Origin: Rhinopomastus cyanomelas
Taxonomy: Eukaryota > Chordata > Aves > Bucerotiformes > Rhinopomastidae
Direction of reading: 5' to 3'
NCBI GenBank assembly: GCA_013400115.1
Contig: VXBP01005581.1
Location: 248,001 to 312,000 of the forward strand
DNA length: 64,000 bases
The notes beneath the pieces are model-generated. The model saw nothing but the letters and a program-made list of their open reading frames with translations, did no database searches and was not told the origin of the DNA. This document shows, one piece after another, positions 22,836 to 36,298 of this stretch. The translations under genes were made by a program, and so were the position numbers. How positions within the stretch are numbered: position 1 is the stretch's first letter; each line of letters opens with the position of its first letter.

Positions 22836-24880
22836 GCTTAAGACTCATTCACAAGCCTTGATGCAGTCAAGACCGCCCGACAGAGTTTACAAGAACACCA
22901 AGTTGTCCGCTGAACAGCCGAAATGAAAGCTCAACTGCTTTTTAATTCATTTTAAACCTCTCCGGGGGAAGGCCTCCTCCAGATCCTCTGGTCCAGGGCA
23001 CTGAAGCAGCAACTGCTGTGACCCTGTGTCTAGAGCCATACCTCTGTCCAGCAAAGGCTGTTTGCACCCCTCCTCACACCTTGAAGCAAACAGACAAAAC
23101 CTGAGCTAAACAACAAACCCTTCCAAGTTCCTCCTAGCAGAAACCCTGCCCTAAAACTGTGGACTTGATGGTTTCCACAACCTGACCATCTCCTCCAGTC
23201 AGAGAGAAAACAGAGCCCAGTGAGGATACAGGAGTTTTGCCCTTTAGGTTCTTTCTCCCCTCTATTTGATTCCTTGCTGCTGCTTTAACCTATTGTCATG
23301 CTGAGAGAAGCAGAAATTTCTGCAATGAGAAACCAAATGTTGTTCTGGCAGGATTCTATGTATGGTCTCACCTCCTCCACCATCTCCAGCTGCAGAGTAT
23401 CTCCTTAACCCAGCACCACAATAGAAAGGCAGAAGAGGTGAGATGTGGTGGGGAGATGCAGATGGCAGACTGGTAGGAGAGGGAGGGGACTGAGGGGGAA
23501 AAAGTGGTATCAGCCAGGTGCTGATGCAAGATCCTCTTCATTTTAAGGAGCAGAAAGACGAACATCTATCACCATTTCCCTTGTGTGATCTCTGCAGCAC
23601 GGTGGCTTCAAACGGGAAAACAAGCCCAGAGCTGCTTGTTAACGCCAGCTGCTGCCTACCTGGAGTCCCCCGGGTGCTAACAGAGGGGAGGTCTGAAAGC
23701 CAGGCCACCCAGTTCTGCAGGTACCCTCACGAATCACAAGAAGCTGTCACAGGTGGACGTGTTGTAGAGAACTGGGCATGAGCCTGCACAGGCTCAGCTT
23801 TCCTGAGCTCAAACATCCTCCCTCCCCGTGGCAGCCACAGCACATCATTCAGCACTACAGATGCAGACTTCCAGAGAGGGCACCTGGGGACCTGCCGAGC
23901 GGCAGCTGCGATGAGCAAATGGTGTTGGCCACGGGCAGGAGCACACGGGCCGAGGCCACACTCTGCTCACTGCGCTCGATACCAGCAGACGGGTTCAGCA
24001 GAGATCAGTGGCGGGTCAGTTCTGGCTGGCTCGTTCGTTCCCTGCCCCGACTGCACGGCATCATTAATCCCAGTTAGGGCCGATCGTTAGCGCAGTGAGC
24101 CCTGGTCTCCATAGCAACAGAATTCTGCATGTGGAAACCCACAAGTTCCTATGCTGCTGGACAAGCTGGAGGAGGCACACACGACCTCCACCCTGGTTTC
24201 TGGGCTACATCGACACCCCACATCCCTACAGATCGTAGCAGTTTGCCCCTCAGTGTAGCATGAGGTACAGACACAGCAGGGAGGGACCATGGTCTGGAAG
24301 CTGTGGAGCAAACGCAGGCTATTTGCAGCTCCTCTGCCCATTTTCTGTTTTACTTCGTGCAAAACAGAGGGAAATTCTGTAAAAGCACATTGAACAACAC
24401 AAGCACTCTGTAATCTCAGGAAAGTAAGAGAAGCTGTGTGTCAGCAGATGTGGTGGTACATTAATGCACAGACATAACTCAATCTTCATGCACCTCATGT
24501 TTTAAGTGCAAACCTACACCACTCGCCACCCTCTTGGGGTTTTTTCCCCACTCTCCAGCAAGTACTGTAGGTTTTCCCTTCTGTCCAGCATCAGCAAGAA
24601 AATACATTTTAAATGTACTTAGAGTCCAGATTCTCATCTTAAACATCATGTAAATGGTTTTGTTTCGTTACTTACAGAAGCCTGCTCCAAGTGATGCACT
24701 ACAGATCTTAGAAGAAGCTCAATCCAAGGATTCCTTTTGAACATGAAAGTGGAGCCCAGGGATGGGAAGAACCAGAGAACAGCATTTATGGGGTAACAGG
24801 TGAGATCTGGTGAGGAGTCCCTAAACAGCAGGCAGCTCCTTAGGATTCCATGTCCTCACACCAGCATAGTTATGAGTCAT
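22836..24880. other. Unique non-coding sequence
   Basis: No repeats were seen. A CpG-enriched stretch lies at about 23890-24060, followed by an RFX-like motif at 24105-24118. Confidence 0.45.
24105..24118 (+). promoter_or_regulatory. RFX X-box-like motif
   Basis: GTCTCCATAGCAAC is close to the X-box consensus GTNRCC(N0-3)RGYAAC, with one departure (T for R at position 4). It lies just right of a CpG-enriched stretch. No binding evidence is available from sequence alone. Confidence 0.35.
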
Positions 24881-25256
24881 ATGAGGAACAGCTGAGGGAT
24901 CTGCGGCTGTTTAGCCTGGAGAAGAGACCTTACTGCTCTCTACAACTGCTTGAAAGCAGGTTGTAGAGAGGCAGGGGGTGGTCAGTTTTCCCTAGTGGCC
25001 TGTGATAGGATGAAGGGCTGTGCCAGGGGAGCTTCAGGTTGGATGTCAGGAGGAATTTCTGTACTGGAAGGGCTGTCGGGGACTGGAATCACTGCCCAGG
25101 GAGGGGGTTTAGTCACCATCCCTGGAGATGCTCAAGAGAAGGGTAGATGTTGTGTTGGGGGACAGGGTTTAGTGGTGCTGACAGGGCTAGGAAAAGGTTG
25201 GCCTTGATGATTTTGAAGGTCTTTTCCACCCAAAATTGTTCTGTGATTCAATGATA
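24881..25256 (+). mobile_element. CR1 LINE 3' part, class B
   Basis: Sense sequence from GAGGAACAGCTGAGGGATCT through CTACAACTGCTTGAAAGCAG to GGTAGATGTTGTGTTGGGGG, AGGTCTTTTCCACCCAAAAT and TGTGATTCAATGA. It is frameshifted and degenerate. Confidence 0.92.
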
Positions 25257-25349
25257 CCAAGTTAGAAGTGCACAATTTTCTTTGGACGATGATCAAAGTG
25301 AAAGCAAGGCTCCCACTGACTTACAAGGCTTTGGAGAATCTCTCCATCT

Positions 25350-25470
25350 TAGAATCACAGAATCGTTTAAGCTGGAGAAGACCTTTAAGACCGCTGAGTC
25401 CAATCGTTAACCCAACTGTCCCAAGGCCACTGCTAAACCCTGTCCCAAAGCTCCAGATCTACAAGGCTTT
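25350..25470 (-). mobile_element. CR1 LINE solo 3' end, class E
   Basis: Antisense tail: TTAGAATCACAGAATCGTTT, GGAGAAGACCTTTAAGACC, GTCCAATCGTTAACCCAACT, CCACTGCTAAACCCTGTCCC. Confidence 0.85.
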
Positions 25471-28400
25471 TAGACATTTTTGCTGATGCTGACAGGAATT
25501 GTGTTTGTTAAGAATGAGAAGCTGATGTTTCACCAAGGAGAAAACTGAATTTCCTTGTCAAAGAGCTTTCACAGGGCCAAGCATGAGCAGAAAAACTCCT
25601 GACAATACAAACTGACTGCTGCAGAGAGGTTTGTACCAACTCTTTTCCACCCAAGAATGTCCCTAAGTAATTCTTCTAAGCCGCCACGGATGAAGAAGAG
25701 GGTTAAACAGACTCAAGAAATCTACACAAGAACAGGAACACATGTGAGAAAGCCCTGGTGAACATCATTCTGGACATCAGGAGGGCCAGAACGAGTAGAT
25801 CCCTCCATTCCATGGTCATTGACAACACAGCTGAATTAGTACCAGCCCCAAAGCAGCTAAGTCAAGAAGGGGCAGTGCACAGCCCAGTGAGAACAGTCTG
25901 CCCACACTACTCGGTTTGTTGTAAACACTTCTTCAGGGACACACACGCAGCAGCTACACTAATTTAGTCCAAGTGTTCACGGCAGCACAACCCACAAACA
26001 CTTTGGTGACCACAGCCTTCGCGGCTTAATTCTGCAGCACAGAGGGAGCCCTGCAAATTGAATCACATTCATCATTTTTCCAGGACAACAGTTTTTCCTA
26101 CCTGCAGGAGACAATGTGGCCTGGCACTGTGACAGAGCTCATCAGGCTCTGCTCCTCCAGGATTTCTAGGTACCAGGGTGCTGTAACCATCCACGAGTCA
26201 GCACTGGAACAACAACAGGTGGGACTGCTCTTTGGGCCATTTGTTAAAAACACCTAAATGACAGGAGCTCTGTGTAGCAGCCAGCATGAGGACACTGAGC
26301 TATCGATCACATGGAGGTGGGGAAGAGACAGCAATGCTTAAAATATTAATTCCCATATCTGGGGACAACATTTGCTGCTGGGTCTGGGACAGCTCTAGAA
26401 ACCACAGATGGGGAGGAAAAAAGAACTCAAAAAAGGGAGAAAGAACAGCACAAACAAATCTCTTCTGCCCTGCTGAAACACTTGTGCAGAGGAAATGACC
26501 ATGTTGAACAGCAGCAATCATTGCCAGGCAGGACTCAGAATTAACGAGGAACCTGCAAATGGGAAAGAATAAAATAATCCCCAAACAAAAACGGCCTGGA
26601 TCATAATCTCCAGAACCACCCAGTGGTCCTCAGAGTAGTCTTCACCAGGGCATCACCAGCCACACAACCCACAAGTCTATTTATCTGCCAGTTGCTGAAG
26701 TTACCTCATTTGGAATTGCTTGTTTTGCTGTTTCACCTTGATTTGCCCCAAGACATCTCCATTCCCACACTCCTCCACAGAACTGAGGTGCGAGAGACAT
26801 GCCGCATGGACACGACCTTTGAAGAACAGAATAATCATTCTTTCTTTTTTAAATGGGGTGTAAGGACTGCAAACAGTCATGTGCCAAGCAAAGAAACCAC
26901 TCAACTGAATGAGCTACACAAGAGATACCAGCATAAGGACCTACTCAGATTGTAAGGTTGGAGCTGGGGGTCCCTTCTGGTGAGGAGAAAATAACTGCAG
27001 GTTTGTTTGGATCTGGCAGTGTGTGGTTGGAACAGATTTCTTCTTCACATATCACACGATTCTGTACACAGACCTAACAGTCCAAATACCTGACTAGCAG
27101 TACTTTCTATTTCAGCATCACTTTGTGTTTGGCTTCCAGTTGGTAGCTTTGCAGGTTGGTGTGCTCACAGATCCCTACAAAGGCATCTCCATCCCCCCTT
27201 TCATTCCTGACTCAACTCTTACAGTTTCTCTGTCATTTCATTCATCTGTCACAGACACTCATTCATGAAACAACCAGAGATCCACCACCTTTTCTTCCAC
27301 GCAGGGGCAGCGCCGTTGCTGCTCCCAAACCTAGTCAAGCTGTTGTAGGAGGCTCAATCCTTTTCCTTGCCAGCCTGGGCTAATTACTATAATCCCCTGC
27401 AGCGTCACTGCTGTGGCAAAATCTCAAGAGACTGGAGCTGGTGACGGAGTGACAACAGGCTCAGGGACAACATCTCTTTATATTGTTAAACTGGGTGTGT
27501 TCAGTACCAGCAGCTGGAGCTAATGGCTATTTCCTTTGTCCACACTTGTCATATATTTAATTATTATAAGTACCAGCAGCAGTCAAACCCACATCATCAC
27601 TGAGCTGTGGAAAATGTGGTTACAATTGGAAAGTGACAACACTGAGCCAAGGCTGAGGTTTGCTAAGAAAACCCTATTGAACAGTCAAATTGTTGACGTC
27701 TTTGCTGCCCTTTGAGATCTCGGGTACGTGGTGGCTGTCACACTGCTGCAGGACCTGCTCTCTCGCTGCCCTCTCGGCCTCCCAAAGCAGCTGTGAAGCT
27801 GGCCCTCATGAAAGCTGCGTGGCTCAGCAGAACTGGCACTGGCACAGAGATTCCTGCTGACTGGATCTCCAGAAAAAAATGGGATAACCTTCACAAGAAT
27901 ACCCTGAGGACTTCAGTAATAGCCGAGTGGCCTTGATAGAAAGGGCATAATGATCACCGGGAACGGCCAATGGGAATTTGTTAAGAACTAATTGTGTCAA
28001 ATAAATTCCAATCTTCTGGGGTGGTTTTATCTTAATAAGGTCACACAGGCCTTCGTACGCAACCCGGTGTGGAATCGATGGAGGCACAACAGCAAAAACA
28101 AGGCTGTTTCCCAGCAGAAGAGAAGAAAGTGCTTTTTGCCAAAGGAGAGCTTAGCAAAAACTAGTTCTCGTTCCCAGGAACAAGTGGCCAACTTTTGTTT
28201 CAGAAGAGACAAAATGAAAGGGACAAGATTAATAAATCCTCCAGAAACGTGACTGTCGGCCTCCTTGAGGACTCTAATGATGAACAAACCATCAAAGTGC
28301 CAAAACCCTGGGACCATACGGTGGTTTCTCCTGAGCTCCTCCAGGTCTGTCTTAGCTACTTCCCTCTCCACTGCTGGTTTAACCTTCAAATGGGGCAAAT

Positions 28401-31400
28401 TTAGACAAAGGAGTTTATTCAAAACAAGAACACACCGATAATTCTGCTGATTGCAGTTGAGTTTCTCTGGGTGTCTGCTGGTAGAGCTGACACAAATACG
28501 TCCCTACATGAACAGTCTTCCTCAGGATGCAGGTATCAGTGTCTTCTGCTCTAACTGGTTGTGTTTACACAGTTGTCTGTTAATTCTATTTGTTGACACA
28601 GTCTTACTCCACTTGAGTCTTTGTCTAGTTTTACATGAAAGCCCTTCTTGGGAAAATAATCTGAAGAAGAAGATGCTAAGCCAGCTGCAGATATGCCAAT
28701 TCCAGTGTCAGTCTCAGACATGCCTTTGATTTGGACTCTTGTTCCAAGAACACTAACACACGCCGCAGGAATTACCACAGAGAAGTCAAAGGATGAAATT
28801 AATTTCAACATGGACTGTGCCGGGGTTGTTTTTTTACAGCAGTGGGTATAAACAGCACAAGACCCTCAAGGTGAGCTGCAGAAATCTCTAGAGCCAAACT
28901 GCCAACAGGAAAAGCCACACACCACCTCCAGCCCACTAAACAAAAGTTTTTGGGAAGCTGTTATGTGCCAATGTTTCTTGATCCTTCTTCGTTGCAGCTG
29001 CCACTAGAGCTCTCCAAAGTCAATCTCTCCACTTCTTGTCTGTAAATAACAACTGAAATCAGCACGTTCTTACTCGCTATGAAAGCCATTAGCTAATAAT
29101 GGAGATTATCTCTAAAATACCCTTCGAAAACCCCATTACTTGCACTAAAACGGTACAAAAACATCACTTAAGTGACAGTTCACCCAAAGGGAATTAACAG
29201 ATTGCAAGCTGGGATCTAACAAAAGTCTCTGTGATACGATACCCTTTAGGCTTGGTGTGATTAGTAGTTGCTCCTAATATCCTCCACATCTTCAACGACG
29301 TGTTTCTGAGGTGACACAAATGTGTGTCCATTTTGCTACCGGGGAATATTTAAATATATGCAGCCAATTTGTCATCAGCCTCTCTGTGGGCTTTTAAATA
29401 TCAATCACTTACTTGTGTGGAGCTTAGCAGAGTCTTCCAGAAGCTCAGCAGTCAAACAGTTAGAGCCTAACTGCAGGCCTAAGTGTAATCACAGACGTTT
29501 ATCTCCGTTTATAGTCAGTGGCAAAGTTGTCATCCCTTAACAAAACAGGCTCCTGTTCCCAAGCGGCCTCGATGGCCTTCTGCAGCCTGCTGCTGTTTGA
29601 GAGCGCTGTGAAGTCTGGGTTATGCAATTTTGCACGCTAATACAGATGAGATGTCAAGGGTTGTTGCTCAGCCCAGGAATCCACAGTCCCCACCTACGGG
29701 CTGCTCCCTCTTTCAGCTGCCTGCAGCCCTGTTTAGGGTAATAAGAGCCATTTATTCGCAATATTTGCAGCTGGCAGCAGCGAGAGCTCTGCAATTTTCC
29801 TGCATAACAGCTTAACTCTGAAGCCTTGAAGAAGCGAGAGGACTCTGCGATTCTGTGAAACCGCACATCCATTTTTAATATCCTATCAGCTCACGTCGCT
29901 GAAATCCAAGAACTCTGCTGTTGCCCTCTGGAAGTTCCCTGCTTTCTATGAGCAGGTGATATCTGTGCCAAGAAGGACACAAGCAATTGAGCCATTAACC
30001 CAAAACACGTTCGAAAACCAACCCACCACTTCATAATCTCGTGGGAAAGCCAGTGCTCGGCATCATGTGAGATCAATCCCATGTTTCTTACACTGAATTT
30101 TATGGCACAAGCTGGGAAATGGACTGATGGCATCACTGGTTCTCCATAAACATCAACACCTACTAATGGTCATCATTACTGCTGCAGTACAACCATCCAG
30201 ATATTTCTACTGAGTAGTGAGGAAAAAATTTCCAGTGAAGGATTAAAGGCTTGGCCCTAGAATTTATCAACCCAAGCTCTGGGCATATCAAAAATTAACC
30301 CTAACGCAGCTATCAACATAGCCCCGTGCCATAAACATCAACTGTAAATGAGGAAGTAGTGAGGTCCTTCCTGAGGGACTCTCAAAGCCATTAAAAGGCA
30401 AATCAGTTACTGAAGGTGACGGAAATCCTTCCATTAAATTCAGCAAACTCGGGCTCTAAAAATGAGCTCTGGGGTCTGTCTGAAGGCAGCCAAGGCTGTG
30501 AATCCCACTCTTGTTTCATTTGTTTCCCTACAAATCCATTCTTTACAGAAAACAAAAAAAATCACCAAATGATGAAGTGATTTTCACACTGCTCCAATAA
30601 AGATGTTTTATAAGCACCTCATAGCAAAAACCATCCAGAATTTTCTCTCTGATTATCTAATCAAGCAAGGTGTCACGCATGACATCTTCTCTCCACTCCC
30701 AGTTCCTTGTGTCCATCCCTTGTTTCCTCAAGCCCAGATTGTCTTCTGCTTCCGGTTGTCATTAAGGACAAGCCATGCCCAACCCAGGTGGTGGCAGGGC
30801 CACCTGATGCCACTTGTCACACCATGCCCTCAGCCTTGCAGTGGAGAAACACAAAGCTGTGAGCCCGGGGCTTCAGAACTTAGCTGTGAGCAAGGTTACA
30901 CAAACGCCATGGCTGTGGAGACTGGAAACCATCCCAATCCCAAACAGTTCTGTTTCCCTCTGTATTAACTAGGGCTTCTCTCTGGGGAAGAAAAGATCTC
31001 CAGGCAGAGTTTTTTGCTCATTCACAAAACACCTGGGGATACCATTCACATAACTGCTAAGTAAATCCAAGCCAGACCATTACTCCCGCTCGGAGGCAGC
31101 GACTGGTTCACAACACCCATCTCTAGGAAAGGCGCCTTGTACATCACCACCCTAATTGCCACCAGCTCCATTTCCAAGGGGCCACACACAGCAGCTCACG
31201 CTGCAGAGGCCCAACCTCACATCTTGAAGCATCCATTAGTGCATAATGAGTTCCTGGCAGCTGCTGCAGCATTGAAAGGCATCGCCTGCTGCTTCTGTTG
31301 GGGATGTTGCTGTGAGCAAAGCGGTTCTGCTGACAAGCAGGAGGGAGAGAGGTGTGTACGACACACAGCAATAAGTATCACTCACCAAGGCCCCCCCCAG

Positions 31401-34400
31401 CCACTTCAACCTCCAAGCACAGCCACAGTGACAGCAAGTCAGCCTAGGATGGTGACCTTTCAGTGAGGCACAGAACTCCCTTCCCACCCTCATCTTCCCC
31501 TCGTGTTTGCGAGTGCTGCGGTCACCGCTCTGTCCTCGGCGGGAGCGAAGCAGTTTCGGCGCAGATGGAAATGTCAGCTCATAAAGAGTCTTTCTTCAGC
31601 GTTTCAAAGCTAACGAGCATGAATCATAGATTGACTGGAAAATCTGCGCCTCTGGTTTCTGATGTTCACCAAGCTCCGCTCCACCACGTAGGAATGCGCA
31701 GCGCCAACAGAGGACCCCGTGCTGAGGGAAGCCAGAGCCCTGCCGAACAAGCCACCCTACGCCGCCATCCAGCACAGACTGTGACCCACTGTGTCCTGCT
31801 GCCCTGCCAACGGAAAACAAAACAACCCACCACGTAAACAGACCTAAACCCCCACACTGAGGCACGCGTGGACAACCTAGAGCCTGCTCCTCCGCATCGT
31901 TACGCCCCTTCATTCGTGCTTTGGACTGGGTCACAGCGTTTGAAACCATGAGGAGTATCAACTCTTCGTGAACTTCATCAGTTCACACTTTGATTTATGC
32001 ATCTCAGAGCTACCTGCAGCCTTCTTCACTGCCTCAGCTATGGCAGCACCCTGTTTACCCTTTCAAGGTGCCATTAGCAGCTACAAGCTGTTTTTAAAAA
32101 CATGACTTAAGGTAATTCACTGCCTCTCACATGGAGTTTCAGAAATTGTTGAAGGAGCCTTAAACACTGGCCCATCTCCACTCCCTCCTCTATTTGGTGC
32201 CAGAGCCCAGTGAAATCAAGCGGCGATAAAGGAGAAAATGCCAAAGAAAGGGAGGGTCCCACTGACTCAGTGAATGAATACAGCAAATTTCTGATGAAAA
32301 TCAAGTCTGGAAATACTGAAGTATTCCTAGAACAACAAGAAGTTCAAATTTCAGCTCAGCAATTTCTGTCACCAAGACAAAAACAACCCAGTTAATCAGC
32401 TTCGGAAGACTTGCAAATAATTAATTCCTGCAAATAAACGAGAATGTGAGAGCTCCCAGCCATCTTATGATTTTCTTGGCCTTCCTCTGTTCCTTGTATT
32501 TCAGAGCTCCAGGGCCCACAGTACCCACCCAAAAGATCTACACGTCACACATTGTCAGCCTCAATTTGTAGGGTGGAAAAAACTTCCAGAAATGCCACCT
32601 CGAGCATCAGCCAAGGGCAACAGGGACACAGAGCTGGGTAGAACAGGGTGTTTCTGACGGGGAGAAGCAGGTGAGAGATGGAGGAGGGTGGAGAGTTCTG
32701 CTGACAGACGCCCAGATAGATGAAGACCAAAGTCTCGTGTGGTCCAGCATCAGCTGAGGAGGTTAAAGATTTCAGAAAGCAAACAATAAAAACCTGCTGA
32801 AGGCTAAAGGGAACGTGCAGTGTTTTACACACCAGTCCTGCTCATTGCTGTCCTGTGCTGCTAAAACCCTTCTCCCAGATGATCTCCCATCAGACACAGC
32901 AGGAGGGGTGGCAGAAAACAGTCACATGGCTGCCTCCAGCGTGGTCCCCAGTGTCCCTGGAGAGCCAGGGCAGGCAGCTTTGAGCTGAGTCCATCACTGC
33001 TGGCCGGCGGGATACTGCATCGCATCGGTGCGAAGTGATGCAATATGTGAAATAGCTGATAGCCCCGGGCGTCCTGCAGGGAAGGAGGGAGGGAAGCTGG
33101 CTGGGGAAGAAGGGACTTGCTTCTCTGACTCAACTGATGTTTGCCAAACACTAGCAAAAATGAGGAAAAACTGCAAATGAGAAATCGGGAGCCCAGAACG
33201 AGTGGCAGGAGGATGCAGGCTCAACAAAACGTGGCAGAAAATTCACTTGCCTCATCCAGACTATTTCCTCACAGGACCTAACCTGTGAGATGTAACACTT
33301 GTGCAAATCTAACACACTTTAGTGTTTACTAAGTCACTCCACTCTTTGGCAATTCCTATTACTTAATAAAAGCAAAACCACCCCACACAAAGTTTTAAAA
33401 TGATATATAACAATTTCAAAGCCCACAGTGAATAAGTGTAACCTGCCTAAGCACTTGCGTGTCAGTTCTGAGACTTGCTCATTGTTTATTCCTTCATCAT
33501 ATCAGAGCAGGATGATGCTTGAGGTGATTCTGGTGCCCCAGAGCACAAAGACTGGTAATCACGTGCTCTGCCTTCCACGTTTTGTGGTGCCAGGAAAGAC
33601 ACCCCAATGGCAACACCACATGCTGTAGCCCAGGTGTGGAGCTGCATTCCCCACCATCGCTTTCCCTGCCCCATTGCTGTAGGTACATGGAAATTATTTT
33701 TCCTGAGTGCCCACCACCACAGGGCTGCTTTGTGCTGATGGACTCCTCAACAGCGACTTTTCTCCACTGACTCTACTCTTTTCAGAGCAAACTCTAGCAC
33801 CATTTCTTTGCTGGTTTGCTTCCACATAAATTGAACTGAAAGCAAGGCCGTTCCAGTTCTCACTAGCTTCTATGATTCTAAACCTTGTTCAGCTCAAAGA
33901 ATAAAGCTAGAAAAATTAGTAATAGCCAGCACCCATGAGCTGGGTTAACTTAACATTCTGTCTCCCAGTTGGCTGTGAATCAGCTAAAGGGGTCTTCACA
34001 CTCGAACAAGAGAACGCAAGCTCTCTTGGAAGAGGAGGCACACTCTGTTTCACCTTGGTTGGACCATCTACCAGTGCTGCTATTTGTCTGTCAGTGGTCA
34101 CAACAGGATAGTGAAGGAAGCAGCAGTGAGCAGAGGAGGCCAAGTGTGACTCCACCTGTGTGAAATGAAGGCAACTGAGAGGCAACACTGTGCAGCAGAT
34201 TGGAACAGCTGCCATACGAGAGATGGACACCAGTTCAAATTTTGCTCCTGATGGCATCCAATTTTCTGCTACATTTGGCAGCTGGAAGAATGGAATAACC
34301 AGGTAAGCAAATATTTTTAAGGAACTAAGTAGCCACACCGACTAATCCAGCACAATAAATGATACAAGTAGAGAGACAGGAAACATGAGACCAAGAAGAA

Positions 34401-35718
34401 CCTCCTCCAGTTGAATCCAGTCCAGCGATTCGTTAGAGAAATCACATCTCACTCATAATCAATCACGATTCTCTTGGCTCTTCACTGGTTTGAACCTATC
34501 AGAAAGCTTCCAAGGAACAGCATTTCCACTTCCCTTCAAAGAACCTTTTGCTCTAGCACACAAAAGCCAAGCTCTTCTAGCTTTCACCTCGTGTCTCTGC
34601 AATAGATTCTTGCTCTTGAACATCGGTGACCAACGCTGCACTTGTGTTCCACAACAGCTCACAAATACCTTACACACGGACTGAATAACTGAAAGTAATT
34701 GCAAGCGTTAGCTCAGACACTGTAAAGATTCCATTAGTTGGTACAGAACTTCCACTGGAAGAACCTCACCTAATGCATCCAATTTCCCTTTTTCCACAAG
34801 TACTGTTAGTACTCGACAGGAGCTTCATTTTCTGCACCATGGCCAATAGTAGTTGGTTTCCATGTGTAATGAAAAGAACATCCCAGAGAGGAACCACAGG
34901 AGTTTGGTTCTTGGACAATTCACACCACACTTGGCCAAATGCCGAAGAAGATCCCAAAACACACTAACGTATTAGAAATTATCACCGTATCCCAGTTACC
35001 ATGAGAAGCACCACAGGGAAACTGGACGCAAACCTACTGATGGACTCACAAAACCTTCTCGTCAAGCACTGCAACATACGAAGCTCCAGGCATCATCACA
35101 AGAATTGAAGTCAGGTTGGGGTTGGTAGCAAATATTCTCCATTTTATGAACAAATTAAGCTTTTCCCTTGTTGAAAAATGAAATCTTGTGATTTTAAGGT
35201 GCAAAAAACAAAAACCCCAAAACCTCTAGGGTACTGCTGAAAATGAGAGAAAACCTTACAACACCCCTTCCCAGCACGAACACCATCGTGGAGTACAGGA
35301 GATCCAAGACACAGTTTGTCTCTCCCAAGACATCGATCAGCCTCATCTGGCTCAATTAATATTTCATTATCCACACAAAAGGGATCAACTCCCACAGAAC
35401 AGATAGAGGGCAGGCTGGATGGCGCAATGCAGCTTCCTTCAGCAAAAGTAGTTCAGGACCTGAAAAGAGGCAACAGCACTTTTCCTTTCGGAGCTCTGGC
35501 ATGTGGCGCTTTCATCTCTGCTCCCGAAATGATTTGTGCCTACCTCGTTGTCACACAGAGGAATTTCATCTACTCTTGGCTACTCCAGGGTGTGTCTCAT
35601 TTAAAACAAACCAACAAAAAAAAGGGCTATTTTTAGGTTTTAGGAAAATTGCTCTTAGAATTTAAAGTGGAATATTGAAGCTCTGTTTCCTCGTGAAGTC
35701 ACCAAGAGTAAAGCTGCA
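25471..35718. other. 10.2-kb stretch without recognisable CR1, unique non-coding
   Basis: This is the longest CR1-free interval in the window, against an average spacing under 2 kb elsewhere. It is moderately AT-rich with scattered TAATTA-type sites and a CpG-enriched patch at about 31490-31570. No convincing exon was found. Frames such as 28027-28422 minus (131 codons) have no known domain or splice support. It would be intronic if the two-promoter gene model is right. Confidence 0.5.
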
Positions 35719-35802
35719 GTGGGAGGTGCCCCTACCCATGGCAGGGGAGTTGGAACTAGATGTTCTTCACGGTCCCTTGCAACCTAAACCATTCTACAAT
35801 TC
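35719..35802 (+). mobile_element. CR1 LINE solo 3' end, class D
   Basis: Sense tail: GTGGGAGGTGCCCCTACCCA, TGGCAGGGGAGTTGGAACTA, GGTCCCTTGCAACCTAAACC, ATTCTACAATTC. Confidence 0.88.
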
Positions 35803-36199
35803 AGGAGAGCTAATCCAATACGAGATCCAAGGCATCAGCACCTACTGCACCCAAGAGGAACAATCAACAATTGTTTGGTTTAATTTGTTGATTGAAAACA
35901 CCCAATTAATATTTTCTGGTTGTAACAGATAGCCAAACGTTGATTATCATTTTGGAGGACGCAGGTGCCTCAGCTGTTGGAAGACTCTGGCTGTGCAGAC
36001 TGAATGCATTCTAAACACGCATTTGGCAGCAGTGGATTAGTCCTGTGTTTCAACCCCAAAAGGCTCTGGACTAATTGACTTCAAAGCCAGTGACAAACCA
36101 AGAAACCCCACATATGAGGATTAAAAAGAAACGATGGAAACACCCTCTTTGGTTCCTTAGACCTTCAAAACCTCTCCCCCCACCCCAGCATACTAGAGT
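35803..36199. other. Unique non-coding sequence
   Basis: AT-rich spacer between two CR1 tails; nothing else is seen. Confidence 0.45.
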
Positions 36200-36298
36200 G
36201 TCACAGAACATTAGGGATTGGAAAGGACCTCGAAAGAGTATCTAGTCCACTCCCCTCACCACAGCAGGATCACCTAGATCCAGTTGCACAGGAATTGT
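36200..36298 (-). mobile_element. CR1 LINE solo 3' end, class A
   Basis: Antisense tail: TCACAGAACATTAGGGATTG, GGACCTCGAAAGAGTATCTA, CACAGCAGGATCACCTAGAT. Confidence 0.9.

Noticed and set aside
28027..28422. 131-codon minus frame with hydrophobic parts
   Set aside because: No known family and no splice context; I could not support it as an exon.
33865..33885. CTATGATTCTAAACC resembling a CR1 tail
   Set aside because: Only about 15 matching bases and no upstream CR1 sequence.
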